Origin: Datnioides undecimradiatus
Taxonomy: Eukaryota; Chordata; Actinopteri; Lobotiformes; Datnioididae
Length of the DNA stretch: 64,000 bases
Assembly: GCA_008933995.1 (NCBI GenBank)
Contig: WARS01000090.1
Location: forward strand, 3,646,425 to 3,710,424
Direction of reading: 5' to 3'
Position 1 is the first letter of the stretch. Each line of letters opens with the position of its first letter. A model generated the notes under the pieces. The model did not search any database and had not been told where the DNA came from. It saw only the letters and a program-made list of their open reading frames with translations. The translations under genes were made by a program, and so were the position numbers. Shown here piece after piece: positions 34,225-44,676 of this stretch.

Positions 34225-34512
34225 CAATCCAACCCGGCAGTGGCTAAGAAATATCTGAACCACTTTTGTACGGACTGATTTGAAATTTAACGGAGTCACT
34301 CGTAGTTCCCATAGGATAAATCCTCAGGATTTCCGTGTTTCACTGGGACCATTTCTATTGCGCGCCATCGTGAAGTTCAGTCTTAGTTTTTGTTGGAACT
34401 AACTTTTGTTTGAAATGTGACAATAATTCGTGCGTGTGTTAGCATGCTGATGTTAGCATTTGTCTTAAAGCACCATTGTGCCAACGCGCAGCCTCACAGA
34501 GCCACTAGCGGC
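34225..34512 (+). repeat. Degenerate teleost interspersed repeat (GTTAGCATGCTGATGTTAGC type)
   Basis: Diagnostic segments in order: GCAGTGGCTAAGAAATATCTG, the diverged TTTGAAATTTAACGGAGTC, TTCCCATAGGATAAATCCTC, then GTGTTAGCATGCTGATG, AAAGCACCATTGTGCC and CAGCCTCACAGAGCCACTAG. This order matches a very abundant fish repeat that I recognise. The copy is internally deleted and diverged. I do not assign its transposon class. Confidence 0.8.
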
Positions 34513-34682
34513 GTATTTTCAACAAAACGCAATGCAGCACAATCACACAGACACTTCTGAAGTGAGTATAGTCAGCTGCAGCGCTGTATGTGTGTACGGA
34601 GGGGTGAAAAATATGATTTAAGGGCACTGTTAAGCAACACAAACACAGTTTCATGGTACGTGAGGGGAAACAGCCTCCCGTC

Positions 34683-35003
34683 CTAATATCTGAAGCCAAG
34701 AACCCATAGCTGTGGAGCACTGGCCTCAGGTGCTTCAGCCTCCGTCTGATGAGTAACACACCAGGAGCCTATTAGGAGGACAGAGACAAACAACAGCCAG
34801 GCCAGAACAGGCAGAGCCAGTGCAACATCACAAGAATGTCTTTCTGTCATCCTCTTTGTGTAAACTGCAACAGGCTGCAGCTCCTCACATGACACTATAT
34901 AGTGTGTGGGTAAAGAAAGTGACAGAATGAATAAATGGACACTGTTAAACATTAAATCACCCACCGGATCGCCACGACATCTCATAGTACATTCCTGCTG
35001 CAT
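34683..35003 (-). CDS. Possible exon with a predicted membrane segment, unidentified
   Basis: A 106-codon minus-strand frame ends in a stop after a hydrophobic run (VALALPVLAWLLFVSVLLIG) of membrane-span length and a short polar tail. An acceptor-like CTGTTGCAG lies within the frame about 25 codons before the hydrophobic run, so the distal part could be a terminal exon of a single-pass protein. There is no recognised family, no obvious poly(A) signal just downstream, and an interspersed repeat adjoins it. A random frame of this size is expected by chance, so confidence is low. Confidence 0.2.
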   Translation of the reverse strand: MQQECTMRCRGDPVGDLMFNSVHLFILSLSLPTHYIVSCEELQPVAVYTKRMTERHSCDVALALPVLAWLLFVSVLLIGSWCVTHQTEAEAPEASAPQLWVLGFRY

Positions 35004-36570
35004 GAAACCTACAAATACTGTTTATATTTTTTATATTTTAAGCCATGTTTTAGTTGTGTATGTGTGTAAAGGCAAGAGACAGTGAACAATACCAGTTCTA
35101 TAATGGCTCTCTCCTCCATTTTGGCTTGTTTGGACTCATAATTTGTTCTCTTCCTCGTGCCCTGACCCCCCATCTTGCCTTTCACCCACCTCTCCTATTG
35201 TCACAATGGCAGAGAGCTCACCGGCTATCCTCTATTACTGTGCAGCAACCTTCATTTTTTTTTTTTCCTCCCAAATCACCGGCTTTCCTTTCGCCTCTCT
35301 GATTCTCCGTTTTCTCTTCTTGCTTTTACATTACTCCCTGTCCACCTGCAAATCCATCCGTCCATCAAAAGTTTACCTTACCTAACTTACAAATCCATTT
35401 GTGTGTCCAGGGGAGAGAAAGCGCAGCAAGGACATGCACTGCTCTTCTAATCCACAATACAGCGGCACATAGTCCTTTTGCTAAAGGATTAATGTTCAGA
35501 TGGTAGGACTGTTGCCGTTCTCAAGGTATCCACCATCTTTGTGAGGTTAGACTACAGATTATGCATTAAGCCAATTAGAATGAATTTAGGGAACATATAC
35601 TGGCAAGTAAGGAAAATAATAAATGTTAAAACATAGTGTAATCAGTCATCAAGCTAAAACCCACGTGACACAGGTACAGGGAATGAGTCCCAGTGTGCCG
35701 TTAGTGGAGCTTAACAGAACCAGAGACAGGGGAGGGTGTAAGTTTAGGACCAATCATCAGACAGCGTAAGTGACTGTACATTTAATTTAATAACCCAGAT
35801 AAGTGGATTTAGTCCTAACTTACTCTTTAAAGTCAACTAACATGCTGCAACCTGCTCTTTCCAGCGAGGCTGCGACAGCTAAACCCCTCCGAGTGTTGAA
35901 CTGACCACAGATATTTATGGATTTAGTTATATCAAATGTAAAAAGAAAGAAAAATGTGTTATCTCCCGACTTTTTTTTACGATTTTTTAAAAATCTGTTT
36001 GTAACTGATAAGCTTTTCCCCCCTCTGTTTTGCTTTTGCTCTTTTATTAATATTGCTCATTTGTTTGCTGGCAGTCCAATATAGTTTTCTGAACTTTGCC
36101 AAGTCAGCTTTAAACATTAATATAGTCAGCAGCACAGGTATTGCTGGGATTATAGCTGACTGTTTTGTTTTGTTCCTTGCAATTTGCAGCGCATTTGAAC
36201 TACTGCTATTTCTTCATAAGAAAAAACAAAAAGCTAAACAAATGCGGTCTTATTTATTACTAATCAATTTAAGACCGAACGTGATGTTAGAGGTGTGAAA
36301 TTGCAGACAGGGCCCCCGAAATCATTTCATTAGTCCATTTCAGCGCTGTGAAATCTGAGATATAATTCACGAATCGCACACAGATGCTCCCTTACATGCC
36401 TATTATGTGTTTTATGGACATTAAGGCATATCCGTGCAACATATATACACTCTGCTATTCGTGCATATATAACGTGCATCTGTGGAGATAATCTGCACAG
36501 GTGCTCTAATGGACAAACAAACGCAGCGGCCTTTGTTTTTGTCACCTGCCTCTATCTCTCGGCCACTCTC
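35004..36570. other. About 1.6 kb, no gene seen
   Basis: C/T-rich patch at 35110-35390 gives overlapping stop-poor frames. A plus-strand 81-codon frame at 36053-36298 is hydrophobic with a lysine-rich stretch but has no other support. Confidence 0.4.
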
Positions 36571-36602
36571 CTGCTCTTTCTCTCTCTCCCTCTCTCTCTC
36601 TC
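36571..36602. repeat. (CT)n tract
   Basis: Interrupted CT repeat. Confidence 0.9.
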
Positions 36603-36795
36603 ATGCCAACACGCCAAGTGCCTTGTCTGCCCATCCATCATGCAGGGAGGCAGATGATTGGCCGCCTTGGACTTCTCCTCATAACAACAGTCTCTGCATG
36701 GTAACTGTTACTGAGGAGAGAAAATTACCAAACCCACGAGATACATGCATGCTAAAAATAGCTGCCATCAAAAATCCCCGCTGCTTGTTACACTC

Positions 36796-36896
36796 TGTGT
36801 GTGTGTGTGTTGGGTGGGTGGGTTGGTGTGTGTATGTGCATGGGGTAAGGAGGCAGACAGAAATATGGAGAACGACAGAGAGAGAGAGAGAGAGTG
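36796..36896. repeat. GT/GGGT and GA simple repeats
   Basis: GTGTGT with GGGTGGGT units at 36796-36840, then a GA run at 36877-36894. Confidence 0.9.
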
Positions 36897-37189
36897 AACG
36901 AGCGAGAGAGGTAATACATGACAATGGGAATGATTGATTGACAGACCGACTGACACTCTAAATGGCTGACTGATTGTATGATTGATTTACTTACCACCTC
37001 CTGTCTTCTCTAAGTAAGTAGCATAAATCAGCTCTGCAACCAGGAGCAACACTTAAAAAGACTCCACCGGGCCTTTGGGTATTTCGGACTATTTCAAGAC
37101 AGATAACGTTACTGGCACATTACCTGGGCCCAAACACATGATGGCATCAAAAATACAGAACTAAAACTCAAGGTGGCAATGTGTGAATA

Positions 37190-37250
37190 GGTGTGTATCT
37201 GTGTGTGTGTGTGTGTGTAAGAGGGAGAGAGCAGGCGAGAGAGCGAGCGA
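37190..37250. repeat. (GT)n followed by GA-rich DNA
   Basis: GT tract at 37190-37218 then interrupted GAGAGA/GAGC units. Confidence 0.9.
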
Positions 37251-37389
37251 GGCAACCCAATGGCCATACTGATGTGTCTAGCAGGATGAACTCCTTTGAT
37301 GTGCTCACATTTACAGATATGACCCAAGGGCCAATATTGTATTTAGGTACCTGCAACTATGTTAAGCTGGGAGGAATCCTCAAATGTGA

Positions 37390-37442
37390 TTTTTTTTTTT
37401 TTTTTCCTGCGTGCATGCGTGTGTACGTGCGTGCCCGCGCGC
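37390..37442. repeat. Poly(T)16 then alternating GC/GT
   Basis: T run followed by GCGTGCATGCGTGTGTACGTG and CGCGCGCG-like sequence, an alternating purine-pyrimidine patch. Confidence 0.85.
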
Positions 37443-38759
37443 GTCCATGAGCGTATTTGTCTGTGTCCAAACTCAACAGCCTGGCTTTAAGCTTTTCTTG
37501 CCTTGGTTGCTTTCAGTGGCAGATACTGTAGGTATTAGGCTCCAAAAGCCGGTTTACTGTTGTGGAAAATAACTTAGCCGCTCAGCTTTGAGGGCCAAAA
37601 TTATGAAACTGGATGCCATATGGTGCTTTCAACTAAATTGTTATTTTAGCAGGTCATGCTATACTGATAATCTGCATTTTGGATAACAATTGTAGTTTGC
37701 CGCATTGCAGAGTGGCTTGATGAAGATAAACCAAAAGGGGGGGTAAAATTGACCCGATGGTAAGGGAATGAGGGAGCGCAATGAAAGAATTGCAAATTAT
37801 TACATCAGACTGAAGATATGGTTCAAGTTCAGCAGTTTCTATTTTTCCTTTTTGAAGACACGCGGGGACAAAAAGTCAACGTAACAAACAAACGCAGGAA
37901 AATTTCGATTCTGACACACACGCACACGCACAACAGATCGAAAAAAGCGAGCGTTTTCAGGATGAAGGTCCATGGTGTCCGATTGTCCTGTTGGAATGAA
38001 TGAATCTTTCACAGTCCAAGGAAGCCTTGAAAACTTCATCGAAACACCCTGCCAATAAAAATGGGCCTCTTCAAATGAAGTATGTCATACTAACAATTCC
38101 CCACTCCACTTTCCCTGAGTGCACACGCAGGCAAACAAGCACAAACACATTTTGTCAGCACAATATCAATACATATTGGCATGCTGCTGTTGTGTCCTGC
38201 CATCTCTGCTATATTCCCTCCTCTCAGAAAAACTGCAGCATATTCTGCCAGCTGGAAGCCTTAGTGATTATTTAACTGCTCTGGGCTTAGCTTGGCAGCC
38301 CGCGAAGGGAGGATGAGGGAGGAGAGGAGACGAAAGGGGGAGGAGAAGAGAGGAATTAGCAAGGGATGAGGTGCTCGGGAGTGCGTATGTGTGCGCGTGT
38401 GTTTGCGCAGAGTTTTGTGTATTGTGTGTGCGCACATGCGTGTGCATATGTTTGTGGATGCTCTAAAAGCATTAATGTGCGAAAATTCACTAAGAGCATC
38501 CCTGAGCCGATTTTAGAGTGTCAGATCCGCTTCCCGGCCCGTGTGCATGCAAGTTCTCCTTCAACTGGGAATGCTGTGACAGTGAATCCGGCTACATGGA
38601 TCAGTCTGTAACATGCTGGATTCTTCTTCTTCTTTTTTTTTCCCCCACCAGCTCACAAACACCCTTTCCCCAACCTCTCTAGTTCACCCTTCCTGGAGGA
38701 TAATACCACAAATAATTAGCAGAGATGTTGTTGTACTGCAGAGAGAGACTAGGCAAAGA
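37443..38759. other. About 1.3 kb, no gene seen
   Basis: Imperfect GT-rich stretch at 38375-38456 and a T-run near 38630. No recognised coding frame. Confidence 0.4.
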
Positions 38760-39115
38760 AAACACGAACGAATCCTCTCAATATGCTGAGAATAGTAACA
38801 ATTGAATTCCTCCAACGCCAGAATAACATATCATAATCCTGTAATTGATATCCAATTTCGGAGTGCTGGATACATTATTGATGTATTATTGCTCCACCGC
38901 CATGGAGGATTCTCCGGAAGATACTTCAGCGATTGGCGTGGTATATCGAAAAATATGTCGCTAAACAGATTAAAATTAAGTCGTAATTGCAGCGAAAACA
39001 TGAAAAGAAATAAGGAGTTTCTGACAACGCATGTAGATAAAATGATAAATCTGTGTAGTGCGCAGAAGTCCTACACAAAAGCATGTCTCATTTAATGAGA
39101 AGCAGTAATTCTTCC
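38760..39115. other. Candidate conserved non-coding element
   Basis: About 350 bases of unique, repeat-free, AT-rich DNA with many homeodomain-like cores (AACAATTGAATTCC, CTGTAATTGATATCC, TACATTATTGATG, GATTAAAATTAAGTCG) and a nested GC-richer CGCCATGGAGG. It is one of the most enhancer-like stretches by eye. Confirmation needs cross-species alignment. Confidence 0.3.
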
Positions 39116-40487
39116 GCCGGTTCTGCCACATGAACCAAGCAGAGTTTGAATAATTTCTACCCTTGAAGGGCAAGGAAAGACTGGACTTTTTAGGACAACT
39201 GAGTCAAATTTTATTCTATTTTTTCACATGTGAGGGATTCGAAATGGAAATGGACCAACTGCTTCAAACGCCCTGCATACCCGGGGAAGGGTGGGGGTGT
39301 GATTGGCCAGAACGTGAGCAGCGCACTGACACGTGTTCCCCAAAGAAAGGGTCAGTAAAGAGACTGACAGGACCCGACGGCCCATGAAAACTTTATGGAT
39401 TTTTGACGGTCCCACCGACGCACCCATGCATCGGCCCACCGGGATTTGTCCTGGTGTGCCAGGTGTCCGGCGCAGCATTAATGATTTACCATTTCAATTG
39501 CAGATATTTCACTAATAGCGCGAGGCTGCAGGTAATTCTTTCATCTGGATTCGGGATGAGACTTGACACTTTCGAGATCACAAACGATACAGAGTCAGAG
39601 TCAAAACCAACAAGCCCTGGGTCAAGTCCAAGACCTAAACTTGTCTTTGCAGGTCCTTGTAACAGGTCATTACAGGTCAACATGACTGACTGCTCTGTTA
39701 ACAAGAAGTGTTAACAGAATATTTGCTCAAGTGGTGAAGTTACATACAATTTTAAGGTAGCTGTGAATGACCTGACCATTTCCATTTTCTGCTACTTTAT
39801 ACCTGTATTTCAATTCAGAGAGAAATATGGTACTCTTTACTCAACTACACTTATTACTAGTTAGTTAGGGTGATCTCAGTTTGTTTGTACATCAGTTCTT
39901 ATCCACTCAACACAGCCTAGACATCTAATGGAAGCTAAGAGACAGGCTGTTCACGATGAAAGGAGCCAGCTGAGATGGTTTTTAACATCTGGAGGCCTTC
40001 TTTTGCAGGTTTTCTGGGTATGTCCAAATGACAGGATACCCAGAACACATTGAATAGATTACATATTTCATCTGACTTGGTAAATCCTTCAGGGTTTCCT
40101 AAAAGGAGCTGGAAAGTGTCGCAGAGGAGAGAGGCATCTGGACTACATCGCTTATCCTGCCGCCACTGTGACCTGGCCACAGACACGCAGCAGAAAGTGA
40201 AGTCTGGCGATCAGCGATGTTCTGGTAAATGTTGTAAATGCGTCTTATACGTGTGTCTCCAACAGTGCAAACTACCATCAGTATGTTGTACCATCATATA
40301 ATATCTTTTATTTTGCCTTGTTTTGTTTTGGGTTTTTTTTCTTTAAAGGTCATTATCCTTCAAATCTGTTTATAGCACTTACTTAATGAAGCACAATATG
40401 TGCCGAAAAGTCATGCTGCAGAAAAAAAAGCACTATACTGCAAATAAAATGTTAGGAAATTATAGCCTTGTACAACTAGGAATATGA
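39116..40487. other. About 1.4 kb, no gene seen
   Basis: Overlapping 60-100 codon frames on both strands without recognised domains. An acceptor-like site ending at 39503 and GTAATT at 39532 bracket only 28 bases. GAGTCAGAGTCAAAACC and GTCAAGTCCAAGACC near 39590-39640 resemble pieces of dispersed fish repeats, weakly. Confidence 0.4.
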
Positions 40488-40751
40488 GTGTGTGTGTGTG
40501 TATGTGTGTGTGTGTGTGCATGCTGGATTGCATTTAGCTATCCTTATGAGGGCCATCTCCTGACGTTCCTTTGTTCTCGTTATTTTGGATTGTGAGGACT
40601 TTGCTTTGGCCGGTCCTCACAGTGACCTGTCAGAGCTGATTTTAGGGTTAGTGGTTGTGATGGTGAGCCTCAAAGCAAAAGAATGACCAGCGCCATGTTG
40701 TGTCCTCAAAAGTAAGAAAAACCACTGTGAGTGTGTGTGTGTGTGTGTGTT
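40488..40751. mobile_element. Teleost GTCCTCAC-type repeat bounded by GT microsatellites
   Basis: Bounded by GT tracts at 40488-40518 and 40730-40751. The interior has CTTATGAGGGCCATC, TGGATTGTGAGGAC, GGCCGGTCCTCACAGTGAC, TTTTAGGGTTAGTGGTTGTG and TGTCCTCAAAAGTAAGAAA. This set of segments, including the AGGGTTAG stretch and GT termini, matches a widespread fish repeat that I recognise. It shows that some of the GT tracts here arrived with a dispersed element. Confidence 0.7.
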
Positions 40752-40907
40752 TATTTTCCATGCATGGGAGTGTATGCTTGTGTATGCCATTAAATAGAAC
40801 ATTTTAACCTCAGTGGGAATGTCTGTAACTACTGTCTTGCTGATTCAGGACCGCAGAGTGAAGTTGTTGTTGTCTGTAACCATGTCTGTGTGTTGGCACC
40901 TGCGTCT

Positions 40908-40909
<2 letters not shown>

Positions 40910-40943
<34 letters not shown>
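40910..40943. repeat. (GT)17 microsatellite
   Basis: Clean GT run. Confidence 0.97.
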
Positions 40944-40945
<2 letters not shown>

Positions 40946-41498
40946 TTGTGTCAGAGCAGCCTCAGTGGAGCTCAGTCTTTGAACTCTGCAGCTCAGGCTG
41001 CATTTGTGACACGCTGGCATGCATTTCTGTATGTGTGTGCACACATGGGGGCGTACTAAAAGCAGCGAGTATTCCTTTGACACATAAACACGTGTGTTTA
41101 TGCTTCAATGAAGCATTTAACAAACTAGATAGGAAAATGTGATTTCTGCTGAATCAACAGTGTAGAAAAAAATATTCCCCTCTCTCTCTTTTCCTCTTTG
41201 TGGCATTATTCCCCATTTGCCCCAATCCTATTCTGGATCACTCACAATTGAATTTTCTGAACCATATATTTAGGAAACATACAACGCTGATAACTGGGCT
41301 ATTTCACAATCTAATGACCTGCTCTCTGAGGTCAATGACTACCATTATGATTTTATATCATGTAACCGTGAGGACCTTGTATATACAGATCACATCCTGA
41401 TGACCATATTATAGGATATACCCATAACGTTATTATACAATCCATTACTGTACTTAATGACCCTGGGCACTATTAAAAACTAAATTGGTCTCAGCAGG

Positions 41499-41521
41499 AA
41501 AAAAAAAAAAAAAAAAAAAAA
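41499..41521. repeat. Poly(A)23 tract
   Basis: Pure A run; no retroposon body recognised to its left. Confidence 0.9.
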
Positions 41522-42953
41522 GGGAAAGCAGTTAATTCTCCGATGAAGTCAGTTTCTGCAGACAGACAGGCGGGCAGATGAAAAGTTACACAGTCATACG
41601 AGAAGAGAGAGATGAATGCACCAACACTTCATTTAAATCTGGGCTCTGATTTGATTCCTTTCCGCATGGTCCATTATTTTTTTTTTTTTTGCCTCCCTCG
41701 CTTCCAGCTTTTTAATGAGCGTCTTCATTCTGCATGTTACTGTCTGAAGCTGCGCTCCAAGCGACAGATATCTTTACACTCCAGTACACATTATGGAGCC
41801 AACGCCCTCTGTCCTCATTCTCTCTCCCGCTCCTCACTGTCTCAGGCTGTTGCAGAGTCCATGTCCGTCCAATTTGCGAACCACTTTAAGTGATACGTTC
41901 CCGCCTCTCGCCAGTGTTCAATATTTCCCTCTCAGCAAGGCCGTCTGCTCCTCTCTTCTGACGCCCACTCCACCTTCTCTCATGTCTCCTCTCTGTCTAC
42001 ACTTTTCATCTTAATTTTACCCTTCTCCTTATCTGTTCTCGGTCCTTCGTGGCTACATTCTTATTCCCAGTATAAAGTCATAACATGAATGCCTGCACGT
42101 TTGCAGAGATGTTTTCTGTGTTTCTGAAATTTTCCTCACTCTAGCTTTGAACGTGACCATGCTGCTGCAAGAAAACGTGTCAAAAAGATGCTCCAGGTAG
42201 GAAAACGCTGAGTGCTTTCACTCAGCCAAGATGGATTATAGTGAAGAAAGCCATGGTAATCCCCTCCCTGCTCAGGTTATTTAAATACGACTGTAACACA
42301 AACTCTTATCATATCATTATCGTTGTTGTTTTCTATTCTGCAGTCATTAAAAATGTCTGGAGAGATCAGCAGGAAAGGAAGCCAGACCGAAGTGAAATGT
42401 GGACGTCTGTGTTGTCTGAAGAACCTGCCAAAGAAAAACACACACAGCAAAATAAGAAAAAAAAAAAAAAAAAAAGATCAGAAAGTATCAATCCTGATCT
42501 CATCTCAAGCAACGAGTGTGGCAGGAAATAAAGGACAAGAGAAAATATCCATAGGGTTTTCTTGTCTCCAAACACTCTCCTTGGCAGATGTTCACTCTGT
42601 CCGTCGATGAAACAAACTGCAACTGCCATATGCACTTAAGAGTAAGAGCATCTGTATGCAAGGTCTGTTTCGTAAGAGCTGGTCTAAATTAGTAAGAGTC
42701 ATCTGTCTGAGAAAATCTTAAAGCTGCTAGAATCAATATTCAGTATTCAATTATCTGCTCCCTTCAGCTCTAAGCTGTATTTTAGCCTCTTTCGGCTCTG
42801 GGTTTTGATATTACAGACGTTTTTTTTTTTTTTTTAAATCACCTGCACACAACCTGCTGACCACCAGTCATGCCACCACCTGGTGAGCATAGCGGAGCAT
42901 TTAAACCGTAAAGAGCCTGATGTTTCCTACCGGAGCCGATTAAAAGAAAAACA
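41522..42953. other. About 1.4 kb, no gene seen
   Basis: Homopolymers: T14 at 41677, A19 at 42457, T16 at 42820. A good acceptor (TTTTCTATTCTGCAG, ending 42342) opens two overlapping frames, but no donor follows within them. Confidence 0.4.
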
Positions 42954-43135
42954 GTAAATGGTAAATGGCCTGTACTTATATAAAGCTTTTCTAGTCTAGG
43001 CTTTACACTACAAGTCACCAAACAGAACTATGGAAATCTAACCCATTCACACGCCCATGACGCAGCATCGGGGGCAATTAGGGGTTAAGTGTCTTGCCCA
43101 AGGACACTTCGGCATGCAGCCCAGAGAGCGAGTAT
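42954..43135 (+). repeat. Teleost GTAAATGGTAAATGGCCTGTA interspersed repeat
   Basis: The left end carries GTAAATGGTAAATGGCCTG then ACTTATATAAAGCTTTTCTA and GCTTTACACTAC. The middle has CCATTCACACGCCCATG. The right end has GGGGTTAAGTGTCTTGCCC and AAGGACACTTCGGCATG. These blocks in this order are diagnostic of a very common fish repeat. This copy is shorter than usual and has lost its extreme 3' end. A further GGTAAATGGTAA at 43231 may be a fragment of a second copy. Confidence 0.85.
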
Positions 43136-43632
43136 GTGACTTGACTTCTCCAGTGCTCAAGAAACATGACAACTTGTGAAAGGTCATGCTGTTGTCTTAA
43201 ATAGAATAGAAGAGTTTGTACCTGCTATATGGTAAATGGTAAGCACTGATGGGAGAAACTGTGATGTACACGAACAAAGGATTATTCTCCCGCAGCGGCA
43301 GTGAAACACGTGGGCCCGCCGATAATGGCAAGATATCGATGGCTGAAGCACGGTAACGTTAGCTACATTAGACGGCGTAGCCTCACGTGTGTCGGGGGCC
43401 TCCACAAAAAACAGCCTTGAAGAGCTGCTGGCAGAGCTGCAACACGGGCACCTACACGGTGACTCTATTCATGCCGCCTGGCCTTTTGTGTTGAAGGTGT
43501 AGTATCAGAACTCTTCCTACGGGAGTCACAGTCAGGAGAACCAAACCACCGAGAGAAACGAGACTAAGAATCTGCATAGGGTGACAATTCTCTGTAGCAG
43601 CTATCTGCATATTACGCAGAATCATTTAATCT

Positions 43633-43668
<36 letters not shown>

Positions 43669-44315
43669 TTGATTGGTGCATTAGTGGATTACATTTTGTT
43701 GAGACGCCTTGTTACTGGCCTTTTGATGAAACACACTATACAAGTGGACACAAGTGCTCCCTGTTAATCCATTTAATCATTCGTTAGGCGTATCGGGGAG
43801 TGTGATTCTTTCTTCATTTTTTATTTTCTTTTTTTCTTTTCCCTGCCTTACATTGTCTTCCCTGTTACACTCTCCTTCATTTTGTCCTCCCCCCTGCCCT
43901 TTATTCTCCCTCTCTTCCTCTTTATTAGTCAGAGTCTAGGGCCTCAGGGTCAGTTTGGTCTGCCTGTTCTTCCATTCTTTATTTCCTGCTCCCTCGCTTG
44001 CCCCCACCTGTCATTCCCTGTTTTTAATCTCTCTCCACTCGGTCATTTCCGTCTCCACTTCCTTTTCGTCTCGTCAGACCCCCGTGTCTTCTTCACTTCC
44101 CATAATTACGCGTAGTTCTCAGGTCACCATGCTATCGTGACTATCAGGATATTCTCTCAGGATATTCTCTCTTTGTCTGTGCGTCTCTTTCTCTTCCTGT
44201 CTTGCTGAACTCCTTCACCTGCCCCTTTCCAGCACTCGCAATCCTAATTTGTTTCCTCACTCAATTCGTGCCCCCATTGGCCCCCTCCGCACACTCTACA
44301 CACACATGCCTACAT
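43136..44315. other. About 1.2 kb, no gene seen apart from a TA tract
   Basis: Pyrimidine-rich 43800-44110 gives overlapping stop-poor plus-strand frames rich in serine, leucine and proline. A 14-base unit, AGGATATTCTCTC-like, is tandemly doubled at 44148-44171. Confidence 0.4.
43636..43665. repeat. (TA)15 microsatellite
   Basis: Uninterrupted TA run. Confidence 0.97.
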
Positions 44316-44676
44316 GCACACACACACACACACACACTTCTCTCTGTTGTGTCGATTAGTCAGAGTTGAAGGCCTGGAGTCTCTGGCTGATGGACACATT
44401 TGTCTGCTCAGCAATCTGCTGCTGTGCCAGAAGGAGCGCACACAAAACCGAATCCATGCGTGCACGCGCAGGCATGAAGGCACACACACACACTCACCAA
44501 GAAACACACACACACACAAAATCTGTCAATCTGCACCTATGTCGAAGAGGAACGCCACCAGAACTAATGCCTGAGGTAACCTACTTTTGTTAGCTATATT
44601 TGAGTTGTGATTCATATGATTACGCACACACAAGCATCAAGACACACACTGGCACACACACACACACACACACACA
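44316..44676. repeat. CA microsatellite cluster
   Basis: CA tracts at 44316-44338, 44481-44518 (interrupted) and 44652-44676. Confidence 0.9.

Noticed and set aside
36053-36298. 81-codon hydrophobic frame as a membrane protein
   Set aside because: AT-rich DNA readily encodes leucine/isoleucine/phenylalanine runs, and there is no splice or promoter support.
42323-42610. Frame opening after a good acceptor at 42342
   Set aside because: No donor follows in either open frame, and a poly(A) run translates as lysines.
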